Assembly: GCA_001931905.2 (NCBI GenBank)
Contig: MSJI02000398.1
Coordinates: 1-18,302 of the forward strand
Direction of reading: 5' to 3'
From: Cladosporium sp. IMV 00045
Lineage: Eukaryota; Ascomycota; Dothideomycetes; Cladosporiales; Cladosporiaceae
Length of the DNA stretch: 18,302 nt
The position numbers and the translations under genes were made by a program. The number at the start of each line of letters is the position of its first letter. Positions within the stretch are counted from its first letter, which is position 1. Below the pieces are notes generated by a model, which saw only the letters and a list, made by a program, of their open reading frames with translations, made no database searches and was not told the DNA's origin. Positions 1 to 9,214 of this stretch are shown here, one piece after another.

Positions 1-243
1 GCCGCCATGTTCGGCGCGGGAGTGTTGGTATAGCACGGCGAGGACGACGATGACGGCGGTCGCGATGAGGGCCCAGACGAAGAGGCCGATTTCCTTCCAG
101 TTCCTACGCGCGTAGGTTGTCGTCTCTTGTTTGCCCGTGTTCTGCCCGGTCAGGAGGGCATCTTCTTCGGCGATGCGGTCGTCGTTGGACAGTTGTGAGG
201 GCGGCCTGTTGTTGGCCAGAAGTGGTTCTTGCCCGCGCGGCAT
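1..243 (-). CDS. Type II membrane protein, N-terminal fragment (possibly a vacuolar hydrolase such as alkaline phosphatase)
   Basis: The minus strand is open from the ATG at 243 to the window edge, giving 81 residues and no stop. The first 50 residues are polar. They contain an acidic dileucine motif (E26-E27-D28-A29-L30-L31) and an EPLL at residues 6-9. Residues 52-72 form one hydrophobic helix preceded by basic RRNWK, and the chain then becomes polar. This is the layout of a type II single-pass protein. An acidic dileucine tail fits AP-3-dependent sorting to the vacuole, as known for yeast Pho8 alkaline phosphatase. I infer a vacuolar luminal hydrolase, but no catalytic domain lies inside the window, so the product stays open (dipeptidyl aminopeptidase B or a polyphosphatase would look similar). 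A TATA-like element lies about 110 nt upstream of the ATG. Confidence 0.6.
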   Translation of the reverse strand, partial: MPRGQEPLLANNRPPSQLSNDDRIAEEDALLTGQNTGKQETTTYARRNWKEIGLFVWALIATAVIVVLAVLYQHSRAEHGG

Positions 244-786
244 ATTGGGCCGGCTGGGGAGGTGTTTTGTCTTCGATGGAGGTGTGGAGAGAGAGACCTG
301 CTTTCTTCCACCAAGTAGCCAGTATAAAGGAACAGGTTTTGAGAATGAATGTATATATTAGGAGTCGAAGTAGAGCGTCAGATGGTCAAGTGCCTGTCTG
401 TGTCAGGCCATGCGGCACAAGCCATCACCTGCCTCGCAAAACCGACCCAGACACTTGATCGACTTCTTAGTCCGTGAGGCTTATCGCCTCGGCGTGTCTG
501 GTGGAGCGCTAAACGTCACAGGCGGAATGCACTCCAGGATCGCAGGAAGGATTTTGGACGGATGGTCTGGGCTGAACCTAGGATCGGATAGATAAGTGTG
601 CATATACTATATAACGATCAATACATCAAGTTAAAGTATTCATGGATCCAGAATTTCCTGCAAATCAAAGCAGCAATTGTAACCGATTAGCATAAGCTAC
701 TGTATTCATTGATTGAGTAGGGTTTGGTCCATGCCGTGCAATATCTACAAATCTGTCCTCCCCAACACACCAACATACATCACACA
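244..786. other. Intergenic region between the partial gene and the ABC transporter 3' end
   Basis: This 543-nt stretch holds the promoter side of the leftward partial gene and the 3' flank of the leftward ABC transporter. The short open frames inside (for example 117-458 +) lack family resemblance and have rich arginine/cysteine composition typical of chance frames. The AT-rich part around 600-640 probably carries the ABC transcript end. I see no other element. Confidence 0.5.
351..360 (-). promoter_or_regulatory. TATA-like element for the partial gene at 1-243
   Basis: On the minus strand this reads TAATATATAC, about 110 nt upstream of the ATG at 243. The distance suits a core promoter with a 5' leader. 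It is a short AT motif only and no initiator can be proven. Confidence 0.3.
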
Positions 787-3700
787 TCACTCCTCCGCAC
801 CGCCCTCCCTCTCCAAATTCCCCTTCCTCCCCCTCAACATCTCCTCCGCACTCCCCTGCTCCAGCACCTTCCCCTTGCCCAAAACGAGACAATAATCTGC
901 GCCCCTGACAGCCTCCAAGCGATGCGCAATCGTGATGACCGTGCTCTCACTCATCTCCTCATGCAACACCTGCTGAATCTGCATCGCAGTCTCCATGTCA
1001 ATACTCGCCGTGGCCTCGTCGAGAATGACAATCGCACTGCGCCGCAGCACCGCACGCGCCAGACCGACGAGTTGCCGCTGGCCTTGGCTGAGGTTGCGGC
1101 CGCCGCCGTCGATTGGCGTGGTCAGCGACCAGTTCTGTCGGGCGCAGACGCGCTGCAGCACCGCGGTGCAAGCGGCGTCGCTGTGCTCTTCGAGCGGGTC
1201 GAGATTCTGCCGCAGACTTCCTGGGAAGAGGACGGGGTCTTGCGCTAGGAAGGTTATGCGGGTGCGCAGGATTTGCTTGTCGACGGCGGAGAGGTCGACG
1301 TTGTCTACAGTGATACTGCCTTCGGATGGGAGGATGGTGGCAAGCATTGTCAGGGCGAGCGTGCTCTTGCCTGAGCCCGTGCGACCGATGACGGCGGTTT
1401 TGGAGCCGCCTTTGATCGTGAACGAGACGCCCGCGAGAGCGGGGTCGAGGTGAGGCGCGTACCTGATTGTGACGTTGTCGAAGACGATGTCGGGGCTGAA
1501 AGAGGGCCACCAGGCAGGAGGATGGACTGTTCCCTCGGGTTCTTGGTCAATGTGTAGAAGTTCGACGACACGCTCGACGGACACGAACTCCATCTGCAGC
1601 TGTCCGTATTGCTTGCATAGAGCGTGAGTGCTGGCCACGAATTTCTGCGCTGAGTTAAGCAGGAAAGCTGTCATGCCTGGGGATACACCCGTGACCAACG
1701 CGAGTAGAGTCAGGAGGAAAGTCGAAACGGCTGAGAGTGCGTCGTAGCGATACATCAGCCAGGCTTGCAGCGACCAGTAGAAGTGGTCCATTTTCTGGAA
1801 TGTGTCGACGACGCGAATGACTCTGTCCTGAAAACGGTCTTGCGCCTTGAAGGCACGAACCGTGACAAGACCGTTCAGAAGCTCGCCGAAATTGGACATG
1901 AGCGGCGTAAGAGAGACCATTTCAAGTCGACGCAAACTTTGGGATGTCGGCAAGAAGCGACGGAAGATGAGGATGAAAGTTGCCGTGAGCGCGATTGAGA
2001 ACAGTAGAAACACCGGAGTCACAGTCGCAATGACAGCCACAGCAGAGATCCACGAGATCGTAAGCCAGGTGACAACATTGAACTGCTCGCTGATGTTCCC
2101 GTCGACAACACCAATGTCGGATGTCATTCTGTTCATGAGCCTGCCGACCGGCGTGACGTCGTAGAAGCGGAAGTTCGCGTGGCTGACTCGGGCCATGATG
2201 TCGTGGAACATTTGCTTGCCGGCCGTGTAGATTATCAGGATCATGACGGCGCGAGAGAGGGCCCAAACGACCGTCCTGCCGAGGCCGATGATGAAGAAGA
2301 GAAGGATCCATGGCCGGATGTTTTCGTCGGGAGGGGGAAGGTTGCCGAATAGCCCGGAACGCTGGACAGATACAATGGGTTCCTCCAGCGCACTAAACGG
2401 GGCAGACTCTGTGTGATATGCTTCGCCCCATGATTTGAGCAGCCATGCACCCGAGAGGGCGGTGAGACGGTACGCGACTAGCATGAGCACGAGCAAGCTC
2501 CACCAGCGTAGTTTACCTGCTTTGATGTACTCCCAGTAGACTGAAGCCTTGACGCCACCACGAGCTCGGTGTTCTTCCTCGATGAACTTGTCAGGGACCG
2601 CAGCTTTTTGGCGTTGCTTGACCTGCTTCTGATCCGTTTCCTCAGCTGAGACTGCCGATACCGTGCGTTGCAGGAATTCAGGCGGAGGCTCCTTGTTATC
2701 CAAGATAGTCGCTACACCATGTTCCAGCTCCACGAGTTGCTCGGCAAGACCCACCACAAGGTCGACACGATGGGTGACCAAGACGATTGTCCTGCCCTTC
2801 ATCAGTGGCCCCGCGAAGAGTTTCTGCACGATGGACTCTGCAGTCTGCTGATCGAGCGCAGACAGAGGATCGTCGAGGAAGAGAATCTTTGATCGAGTAT
2901 ACGCTGCGCGTGCGAGTGCAACCCTCGCTTTCTGGCCGCCTGAAAGCCCAATGCCATTCTCACCAATGAAGGACAAATCGCCTGCTTTGAACTCGAGCAG
3001 GTCATGCGTGAGCGCACACGCGTCCAGGACTTCATGGTATCTATCGTCTTCATAGGGAGCAGAGAAAAGAATGTTCTCGCGGATGCTCATACTCTGCAGC
3101 CATGAAGCTTGAGCACAATATCCCACAGCTTCACTCGGACCAGAAAGCTTGCCCTCCAGCATGTCCAGCTCACCGAGCAAAGCCTGCAGTAGAGCAGTCT
3201 TGCCAGACCCAACTTCACCGCAGATGACAGTCATGCCTTGGGGGAAAGAAAGGCACAAATCTCGCAATACAGGTTTCGCGGTGCCAGGCCATGCGAAGGA
3301 GGCGTGCTCCATTGTCAGGCTGTCGCCTTCGTGCGCGACAGTGTTCATTGTGTCTTTGTCGGGCTCGGCCATAAAATCCTCAATACGGCCGACGGCGACG
3401 TATGCATTGAGCAGGACGGTGATAAGGTTTGGCAGATCTTGCAAATTCATACTCAGCAGGTTGAAGAGCGTCAAAGCTGGGAAAGCAACATCGACCGTGA
3501 GAGGCTTCTTTCCGATGACAGTGTAGGCAAAGAAGCCGACGGAGGGCGATACGTCCAAGGCCAGCGAGTTGACGAAGCCGATCAGAAGTCCCCAAAGGCC
3601 GGTAACAATTCTCCAATTGAGTTCTTTCTGCCGTGCACTCATGATTTGGTCAAGCCAGGCGTCCTGCCACCCGTACCATCTCAGATGGCGGATGGCTTCG

Positions 3701-5289
3701 ACAAATTGAGAGACGATGTGTAACTTCCCATCGGTGGCTTTTCTGCGATGGGTTTCGAATGCAACCAAGAACTTCACCAAGACCGCGTTCGTGATTTGGG
3801 CGGTTACCATCACTACTACAGCGAGCATTGCTGGCCAGCCTAGAAAGTTCACCACCAAAGCGAGCGAAAAGATCACGCTGAGTGGTTTTGTGATCAGACT
3901 CTGGAACTCCCAGAATCGCTGCGCGACTTCGTAGACGTCGTTGCGCATGAGGTTAAGGATCTTGCCCATTGAGGCAGGTTCTTTGGCCTCTTCAATCTTC
4001 TTACTTCGCTTGAACATGTTGATGAATACCGCCATCCAAGCTGGCCATGGCTTTTTGCCTTTGACGTGACCGTTTCCGTTTGCTTCACCATCATCATTTT
4101 TCTCAATCTCTGTCTTTGGTGGGTTGAAGCTGATCTTGCGACCTAAGGTCTTTTCGTAGAGCATCGTGATCATCTCGCCTCTCGATCTTTCGTAACACCT
4201 TCTGCCGAACCAGAGACTAAACACTCCAGACTGACACTTGACAAGCTGCACGCCCAAAGACATTGCCGCATAGGTGATCGCGGCTCTCCTCGGTGCGCCG
4301 GCATCTTGCATCGAGCTCAAGATCTTCTGAAGAAGGACTGGAACTGCAAAGCCAAGGATAGTTTCCAGAATTCCCAAGAGTGTTATAATTACAAGGTCGA
4401 TTCCGTTCGCTTTAAGCAGTCTGCGCATGACAGTACCCTTCAAGCGTCGGAATTTATCATGAAGACCCCTATGCTGGAACTCAAGACCCAATTGCCACAC
4501 GTCATCATCATCCAGCTGCCTTTGGAAGCCCGTACGAATCAAAGGTGTCATCCAAGATACTGTCATGAACTGCCAGAGCGTCATGTTGTCTTCCGGACTG
4601 CGCAGAGAAGAGGTTGCGTCGGTGTGAGGTTTGCTGATCGAAGTGGATGGGAGGGAGGGATCTCGTAGAGGCATCACGAGCATGACGGCAATGGAAAGCA
4701 CGCTGAGTGCCAGAGATGTGCTTGCTAGGCCAATATCGGCCTGGGACATATGGCTCCGATCTGTCATCATGATGCTCTGACAGACGATGAATGTCGACAG
4801 AATTATCAACACGGATGGTGGAGTGGTTCGTGGCTTCCTTGTCACGAGAACACCAAGCGCCAGGAAAAATGGTGCGCATTCCAATAAGCCTTCTATTGCT
4901 GGCCATTGCAAAGCGGCTTTGGCCAGATGAACGACGCACGATGCTCCGACCAGAATCCATAGCAGGATGAGATAGCCGCTCGTCTTACTGATGGCCTCGA
5001 GCAGCAAGTCGTCAAGGTAGGGGTCCGGGCTCTCATCGATGAAAGGCAGAGTCCATTGCGGTCTCCAAGGCACGGCGGTGCGCAACACTTGCCAAGCAAC
5101 GATGATCGCAGCAACGAGTGCAGGGAAGGCTGCAATGGCCGGTGTGAAGCATGGTTCGAATCTTGCTTGTTGAGAATTCCATGGGTGATTCCAGCATATC
5201 TTCGTGTAATCGATCGGCGCCGCCGCATACGAGGATGTGTGGTTCAAGAGTAGACCTGGTGGCGGCTCTCCAAAGACGATCTGCGCCAT
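787..5289 (-). CDS. ABCC (MRP)-type full ABC transporter with TMD0
   Basis: This is a single uninterrupted 1500-residue frame, an ATP-driven membrane exporter of the ABCC family; members move conjugates, drugs or metabolites across the plasma or vacuolar membrane. The order is TMD0 (about residues 1-220), TMD1 (about 270-620), NBD1, TMD2, NBD2. NBD1 shows Walker A GEVGSGKT (K697), Q-loop YCAQ, signature LSGGQ (782-786), Walker B LFLDD and H-loop VTHR. NBD2 shows GRTGSGKS (K1308), FLAQDPVLF, signature LSQGQ, ILDE (E1425) and IAHR. NBD1 has Asp807 where the catalytic Glu would be, the usual ABCC asymmetry, so NBD2 should carry most hydrolysis. The frame extends upstream to an ATG at 5415. I prefer the ATG at 5289 because a TATA-like element lies about 50 nt before it, inside the extension, and the extension is polar and unlike the family. 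The substrate cannot be told from sequence. Confidence 0.93.
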   Translation of the reverse strand: MAQIVFGEPPPGLLLNHTSSYAAAPIDYTKICWNHPWNSQQARFEPCFTPAIAAFPALVAAIIVAWQVLRTAVPWRPQWTLPFIDESPDPYLDDLLLEAISKTSGYLILLWILVGASCVVHLAKAALQWPAIEGLLECAPFFLALGVLVTRKPRTTPPSVLIILSTFIVCQSIMMTDRSHMSQADIGLASTSLALSVLSIAVMLVMPLRDPSLPSTSISKPHTDATSSLRSPEDNMTLWQFMTVSWMTPLIRTGFQRQLDDDDVWQLGLEFQHRGLHDKFRRLKGTVMRRLLKANGIDLVIITLLGILETILGFAVPVLLQKILSSMQDAGAPRRAAITYAAMSLGVQLVKCQSGVFSLWFGRRCYERSRGEMITMLYEKTLGRKISFNPPKTEIEKNDDGEANGNGHVKGKKPWPAWMAVFINMFKRSKKIEEAKEPASMGKILNLMRNDVYEVAQRFWEFQSLITKPLSVIFSLALVVNFLGWPAMLAVVVMVTAQITNAVLVKFLVAFETHRRKATDGKLHIVSQFVEAIRHLRWYGWQDAWLDQIMSARQKELNWRIVTGLWGLLIGFVNSLALDVSPSVGFFAYTVIGKKPLTVDVAFPALTLFNLLSMNLQDLPNLITVLLNAYVAVGRIEDFMAEPDKDTMNTVAHEGDSLTMEHASFAWPGTAKPVLRDLCLSFPQGMTVICGEVGSGKTALLQALLGELDMLEGKLSGPSEAVGYCAQASWLQSMSIRENILFSAPYEDDRYHEVLDACALTHDLLEFKAGDLSFIGENGIGLSGGQKARVALARAAYTRSKILFLDDPLSALDQQTAESIVQKLFAGPLMKGRTIVLVTHRVDLVVGLAEQLVELEHGVATILDNKEPPPEFLQRTVSAVSAEETDQKQVKQRQKAAVPDKFIEEEHRARGGVKASVYWEYIKAGKLRWWSLLVLMLVAYRLTALSGAWLLKSWGEAYHTESAPFSALEEPIVSVQRSGLFGNLPPPDENIRPWILLFFIIGLGRTVVWALSRAVMILIIYTAGKQMFHDIMARVSHANFRFYDVTPVGRLMNRMTSDIGVVDGNISEQFNVVTWLTISWISAVAVIATVTPVFLLFSIALTATFILIFRRFLPTSQSLRRLEMVSLTPLMSNFGELLNGLVTVRAFKAQDRFQDRVIRVVDTFQKMDHFYWSLQAWLMYRYDALSAVSTFLLTLLALVTGVSPGMTAFLLNSAQKFVASTHALCKQYGQLQMEFVSVERVVELLHIDQEPEGTVHPPAWWPSFSPDIVFDNVTIRYAPHLDPALAGVSFTIKGGSKTAVIGRTGSGKSTLALTMLATILPSEGSITVDNVDLSAVDKQILRTRITFLAQDPVLFPGSLRQNLDPLEEHSDAACTAVLQRVCARQNWSLTTPIDGGGRNLSQGQRQLVGLARAVLRRSAIVILDEATASIDMETAMQIQQVLHEEMSESTVITIAHRLEAVRGADYCLVLGKGKVLEQGSAEEMLRGRKGNLEREGGAEE

Positions 5290-5885
5290 GTTGGCAATGA
5301 CGGGCGAGATCCAGGAACAGGAAGAGGAACCTATGTCATTTTTTATATTCCAAAGGTTGTTTATGGTATCATAAACACAGGTATGAGTCGAAATCGCTGC
5401 CTGATAATGCTGCAATGCAAGGAAGGTACGCGTGAGAGTCGGTCAGAGAGAGAGAAAGAACGACTCAATGACGTGCCTTAGGCAACAGTCGCGACCAATA
5501 TCACTATCTCGCTTATACAAGAAAATAGAATACTGCCAGATGATCATAAGCAAGCAAACGAAATGCACAGGCCTCTAGTCTCCTTGTCGTTGTAGGTAAT
5601 TAATGTGCTTTTGGGCCAGGCAGAAACAGGCGAGACAAGAAGGCTGGTTGGCTCGTTGGGTAGTTGCCCTCGGTGTCTGGGCTGGTAAAGGGAAGAGATT
5701 CCGAGGCAGCTTGGCACATGTCGCGCTCTCGGATGATCGAGGCGTTCAGACCGAGGCTGCCCTTGTCCAGGATATCCAAAGGAATCATCTCTCCTTTCGC
5801 GTTTCTGCTTGACCTTCTTCCCTTTCCTTATAATTGCTGTCTCTTGCAGCAGCACACACATATCACACTCGGGCATGCTGTGGTC
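5290..5885. other. Divergent promoter region between the ABC transporter and PEX2
   Basis: The region is about 600 nt between the two inferred start codons and must carry both promoters. It shows the minus-strand TATA-like box at 5338-5347 and a weak TTATAATT at 5828-5835 on the plus strand, about 55 nt before the PEX2 ATG. A pyrimidine-rich run precedes the latter. Open frames across the region (an N-terminal extension of PEX2 from 5664 and a minus-strand frame 5544-5951) look like chance readings. Confidence 0.5.
5338..5347 (-). promoter_or_regulatory. TATA-like element upstream of the ABC transporter
   Basis: The minus strand reads TATAAAAAAT about 50-58 nt before the ATG at 5289. It lies between the two candidate start codons (5289 and 5415), which argues that transcription starts downstream of the longer frame's first ATG. 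Confidence 0.4.
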
Positions 5886-7328
5886 ATGACCGACTTCGCT
5901 GCTGCACAACAGCGCATTATCGCTCGACGCGCTGCTTCCGCCGCCCACCAACGCTCCCTAGCTCTGCAACAGGAACATGAACGAAACCAACGCCTTCACC
6001 GGTTACCGCCTTCTTTCAGAAATACTGTGCTGGGTGCGACCGGCGTCTGGGATCTCATAAAGTCGCCATTCGGCACGCGTCCGGCTTTCCGAGTCGGCCA
6101 GGTCGATGCAGAACTTCTGGATGAGGAGCTTCTCGATCTGCTCAAGGGACAGGCTGGTGAAGGTTTAAAGCTTTTGGGCGCGCATCTCAAAGACGACTGG
6201 GGTGCCGAAATAGGTGCTGCGCTTAGGGCGGCTCTGTGGAAGCTGTCTATCTGGGATCATGGAGCAAGCTACGGCGCTTCCCTGCAAGGCCTGAAATACG
6301 TCGATGCCAGATCGGAGAACAATGCGGCGCGTGAAGCGACGAAGTGGCAGCGTGCAGCGTATGGTCTCATCACGGTTGGCGGCAGATATGGCTGGTCGCG
6401 GTGGGAAGATCGACTTTCCAGCCTGGAGAATGGATACGATGAGCCTTCACCCATGATACAACGCCTCAGCCGTCTCACAACACTCGCTACGAACACACAC
6501 AATATTGCCGCCTTTTTCTCCTTCATGATTTTCCTCTACAATGGCCGATATCGGACCTTGACAGACCGTATCCTTCGATTGCGATTAGTCCCTTCGACCA
6601 ACCAGACCAACAGAGAAGTCAGCTTCGAATACCTCAACAGACAGCTCGTTTGGCACGCTTTCACCGAATTCCTCTTGTTTTTGTTGCCATTGGTCGGCAT
6701 CAGCAGGTGGAAGAGATGGCTGGTCAAAGCCTGGAAGAAGGTCGGGCAGACGGCGTCAAGCGTGATCTACGGAAGTTCGAAGAGCGAAGATGAAGATGAC
6801 ATGCAAAAAGGCGAGCTTGCATTTCTACCTGAGCGAACTTGCGCGATCTGCTATCAAGACCAAAACCCGGCGGGAGGTCAAAGCGAACAGGAAGTCATCA
6901 GCGCAGGAGGCAACAGTGGCATCATTGGCAGCGCCGCAACGGACATTACCAACCCGTACGAAGCGGTTCCATGCGGCTGCATTTACTGTTTCGTATGCCT
7001 AGCGCAGCGCATCGAAGCCGAAGAAGGCGAGGGCTTCACCTGTTTGCGATGCGGCGAGATGGCGGTCAAGTCTTGCAAACCCTGGAACGGAGACGTACTC
7101 GAACCAACCCTGTCTCGATCAAGTCGTGGAAGCGAACACGAACGCTCCATTAGGCGGAAGAGCGTAGCGTTTGCGGATGATTTTGAGAAAGACAGAGTCG
7201 ATTCTGCGAACGAGATGAACGACGACGCGCCTCTTTCCACGGTCGACCCAATGCCTGTCGAGGAGGTCGACGACAACGCCGACTGGAGCCGACTCAGTGG
7301 GCATTACGATGACTACGAGGCTTCATGA
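5886..7328 (+). CDS. pex2: Peroxisome biogenesis factor 2 (PEX2), RING E3 ligase subunit
   Basis: This 480-residue protein belongs to the peroxisomal membrane RING complex PEX2-PEX10-PEX12, which ubiquitinates the import receptor PEX5 so that it can be recycled. The Pex2/Pex12 N-terminal domain is clear, with RVGQVDAELLDEEL at residues 69-82. Hydrophobic stretches lie at about 207-220 and 259-272. A C-terminal RING follows, with Cys at 319, 322, 363, 365, 368, 371, 386 and 389. The usual RING histidine position holds Cys365 (PCGCIYCFVC), and about 40 residues separate the first two cysteine pairs. A tail of about 80 acidic, Ser-rich residues ends the chain. The frame is open upstream to an ATG at 5664. 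I chose 5886 because MTDFAAAQQR begins the conserved part and the 74 residues before it look like untranslated leader. No intron is needed. Confidence 0.92.
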   Translation: MTDFAAAQQRIIARRAASAAHQRSLALQQEHERNQRLHRLPPSFRNTVLGATGVWDLIKSPFGTRPAFRVGQVDAELLDEELLDLLKGQAGEGLKLLGAHLKDDWGAEIGAALRAALWKLSIWDHGASYGASLQGLKYVDARSENNAAREATKWQRAAYGLITVGGRYGWSRWEDRLSSLENGYDEPSPMIQRLSRLTTLATNTHNIAAFFSFMIFLYNGRYRTLTDRILRLRLVPSTNQTNREVSFEYLNRQLVWHAFTEFLLFLLPLVGISRWKRWLVKAWKKVGQTASSVIYGSSKSEDEDDMQKGELAFLPERTCAICYQDQNPAGGQSEQEVISAGGNSGIIGSAATDITNPYEAVPCGCIYCFVCLAQRIEAEEGEGFTCLRCGEMAVKSCKPWNGDVLEPTLSRSSRGSEHERSIRRKSVAFADDFEKDRVDSANEMNDDAPLSTVDPMPVEEVDDNADWSRLSGHYDDYEAS

Positions 7329-7664
7329 GCTATTTAGCGATGACAATCTTCCAGGCTCTTCTCCTTGCCTTACGGCTCAATGGATTCCTTCATCCTCCGC
7401 GGGCTGGACATTTTGGGCCGCGTTCGGTCCGAAATCCAAAGGGACCATCGAACGTCACTGTGACTTGACCCCACTTCGGTAGGCTATGCACTGTGCTCTG
7501 GTTGACTAGAGCATCATTATGCCGTGAAATCGCATGGTTTCGGTATGACGCTCCGACTACAGTATTATTTGTAGTTTTGTCAGGCCGCTTGATCGTGTCT
7601 TATTTTCCTTCCTGGACTTTCAACACATACTCACAACAAATACCTTCCTACAACACAGCGCAAC
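7329..7664 (+). other. Intergenic region between PEX2 and the 6PGDH-like gene
   Basis: This 336-nt stretch holds the PEX2 3' end and the promoter and leader of the next gene. A perfect 11-nt palindrome GTCACTGTGAC lies at 7454-7464, which could be a dyad factor site or chance. A CA-rich leader runs directly into the ATG at 7665. No further gene is seen. Confidence 0.45.
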
Positions 7665-9214
7665 ATGGCGCCTCCATTGGACGTGAAAAAGATCGCCATG
7701 ATCGGCTGCGGCTCCATGGGCGGCGGTATGGCACAGCTGTTTGCCGAACATGGTGTTACCGTCGGTCTGCAAGATCCTTCAACCCAAGCGATGGATAACC
7801 TCATTCAAACAGCGAAGAAAGCCGGCGTCCCCAACGAGCTGAAACGATTCGACGACTACGACAGTTTGTGCGCTTGGCTGGACAAGCCTCGTGTCTTCGT
7901 TTGGAGTCTACCGCATGGGTTTGTCGGAGACAAGGTGCTTGACGGCTTGATGCCGTACCTTACCAAAGGTGACATCATCATCGATGCTGCGAACGAACAT
8001 TGGGAGAACACGGAGAGGAGGATGGGCGTTTGCGTTACAAAAGGCATTCGCTACGTGGGAATGGGTGTCAGTGGTGGATATCAAGCAGCGTTTGTCAACC
8101 TTAGCGATCTGGCCACGGACAATGTACTGACAGTCGCAGACGACGAGGTCCCTCGATGTGCCCCGCTTCCGACGATGAGACTCTCGACATGGTGCTCCCG
8201 CTCCTCGAAAAGGTGGCAGCGAAAGGCTCAAACGGCAAGCCTTGTGTAGGGAGAGCAGGCACCGGTGGTGCAGGCCACTACGTTAAGATGATTCACAACG
8301 GCATTGAGCACGGGATGATGTCTGCCATTTCAGAAGCATGGGGTATAATGTACAAGGGACTTGGAATGAACAACGACGAAATCGGCGACGAGTTCCAACG
8401 CTGGAACGAGAGTGGAGAGCTCAAGAACACCTTCCTGATCGACATCAGCGCAAAGATATGCCGCACGAAGGATCCCAAGACGGGAGAAAGAGTCTTGGAC
8501 ACCGTAGAGGACAAGGTCGTACAGGACATCTCGGGCGAGGAGGGCACCGGAGTATGGTCCAACGAAGAGGCCATATCCGAGCACGTCCCCGCCCCGACGA
8601 TGACCGTTGCCCACTTCCTGCGCCTCGCGTCAGCCGACCTGGCCCAACGCCGCAGGATCGAGAAGACATTCGGCGGCAGTATGCCGCCCCAGAAGCTCGA
8701 GGGTGTCGAGCGCAAGGAGTTTACGGAAAACCTGCGCTTGGCCACGTACACCGCCTGCCTTGCGTCCTACGTCCAAGGAATGATCATCATCGACCGCGCG
8801 GACAGAGAAAAGCACTTCAACATCAATTACAGCGACGTCCTGCAGATCTGGTCCGGCGGCTGCATCATCCAAGCCGACTACATCACGGAGAACCTGCTGC
8901 ACCCAATCTACAAAGACTACGTCTCGAAAGACTCCATCAACCCCCTGTACGAAAGCGCGGTGGCAGAGGAGTTCAAGAGAGGCTTCTCCCCGCTGAAGAG
9001 AGTGTGTCTCAAGGCTCTTGAGGGAGACCACAACGTGCCCGCTCTCAGCGCCAGCTTGGAATGGCTGAAAGTCCTGACGAGCACGGATCTGCCCACCAAT
9101 TTCTACGAGGCGCAGCTGGATTATTTTGGGAATCACATGTTCGACAAGAAGGGGCATGATGAGGCTGGTCTTCCGGTCACTGGAAAGTACACTTTTGAGT
9201 GGAAGCCTGCGTAA
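7665..9214 (+). CDS. Divergent 6-phosphogluconate dehydrogenase family protein (one intron)
   Basis: There are two exons, 7665-8089 and 8140-9214, giving 499 residues. The 50-nt intron 8090-8139 has donor GTTTGT, branch site CTGAC and acceptor CAG; splicing joins a split Ala142 codon and restores GVSGGYQAARRGPSM. The N-terminal Rossmann fold has G14-x-G16-x-x-G19, and the helical 6PGDH domain follows. Classical 6PGDH oxidises and decarboxylates 6-phosphogluconate to ribulose 5-phosphate in the cytosolic pentose phosphate pathway. Substrate and catalytic residues S136-G137-G138, K191, H194, N195, E198, T278, R312 and H474 are kept. The positions matching sheep Tyr191, Lys260 and Arg446, which hold the phosphate, are H199, E276 and L468. 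The NADP-selecting Asn32-Arg33 is D37-P38. I infer a paralogue with NAD preference and perhaps another hydroxyacid substrate. Length is near the family norm of 470-490. Confidence 0.88.
8090..8139 (+). other. Spliceosomal intron in the 6PGDH-like gene
   Basis: This 50-nt intron has donor GTTTGT, a CTGAC branch site about 10 nt before the end, and acceptor GCAG. Reading through it breaks the conserved GVSGG-to-MCPAS segment and shifts frame; removing it restores a continuous family sequence. Confidence 0.9.

Noticed and set aside
724..1510. Plus- and minus-strand frames over the NBD2 region
   Set aside because: These are alternative readings of the GC-rich ABC transporter coding sequence.
5150..5170. 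tRNA B-box-like GGTTCGAATCT
   Set aside because: It lies inside the ABC transporter coding frame (QQARFEPC) and no acceptor or anticodon arms pair around it.
5544..5951. 135-residue minus-strand frame in the divergent promoter
   Set aside because: It overlaps the PEX2 start antisense, is polar without any motif, and is best explained as chance.
8090..8160. Apparent frameshift or broken gene between the two 6PGDH frames
   Set aside because: A 50-nt intron with donor, CTGAC branch site and acceptor restores the frame and the conserved segment exactly.
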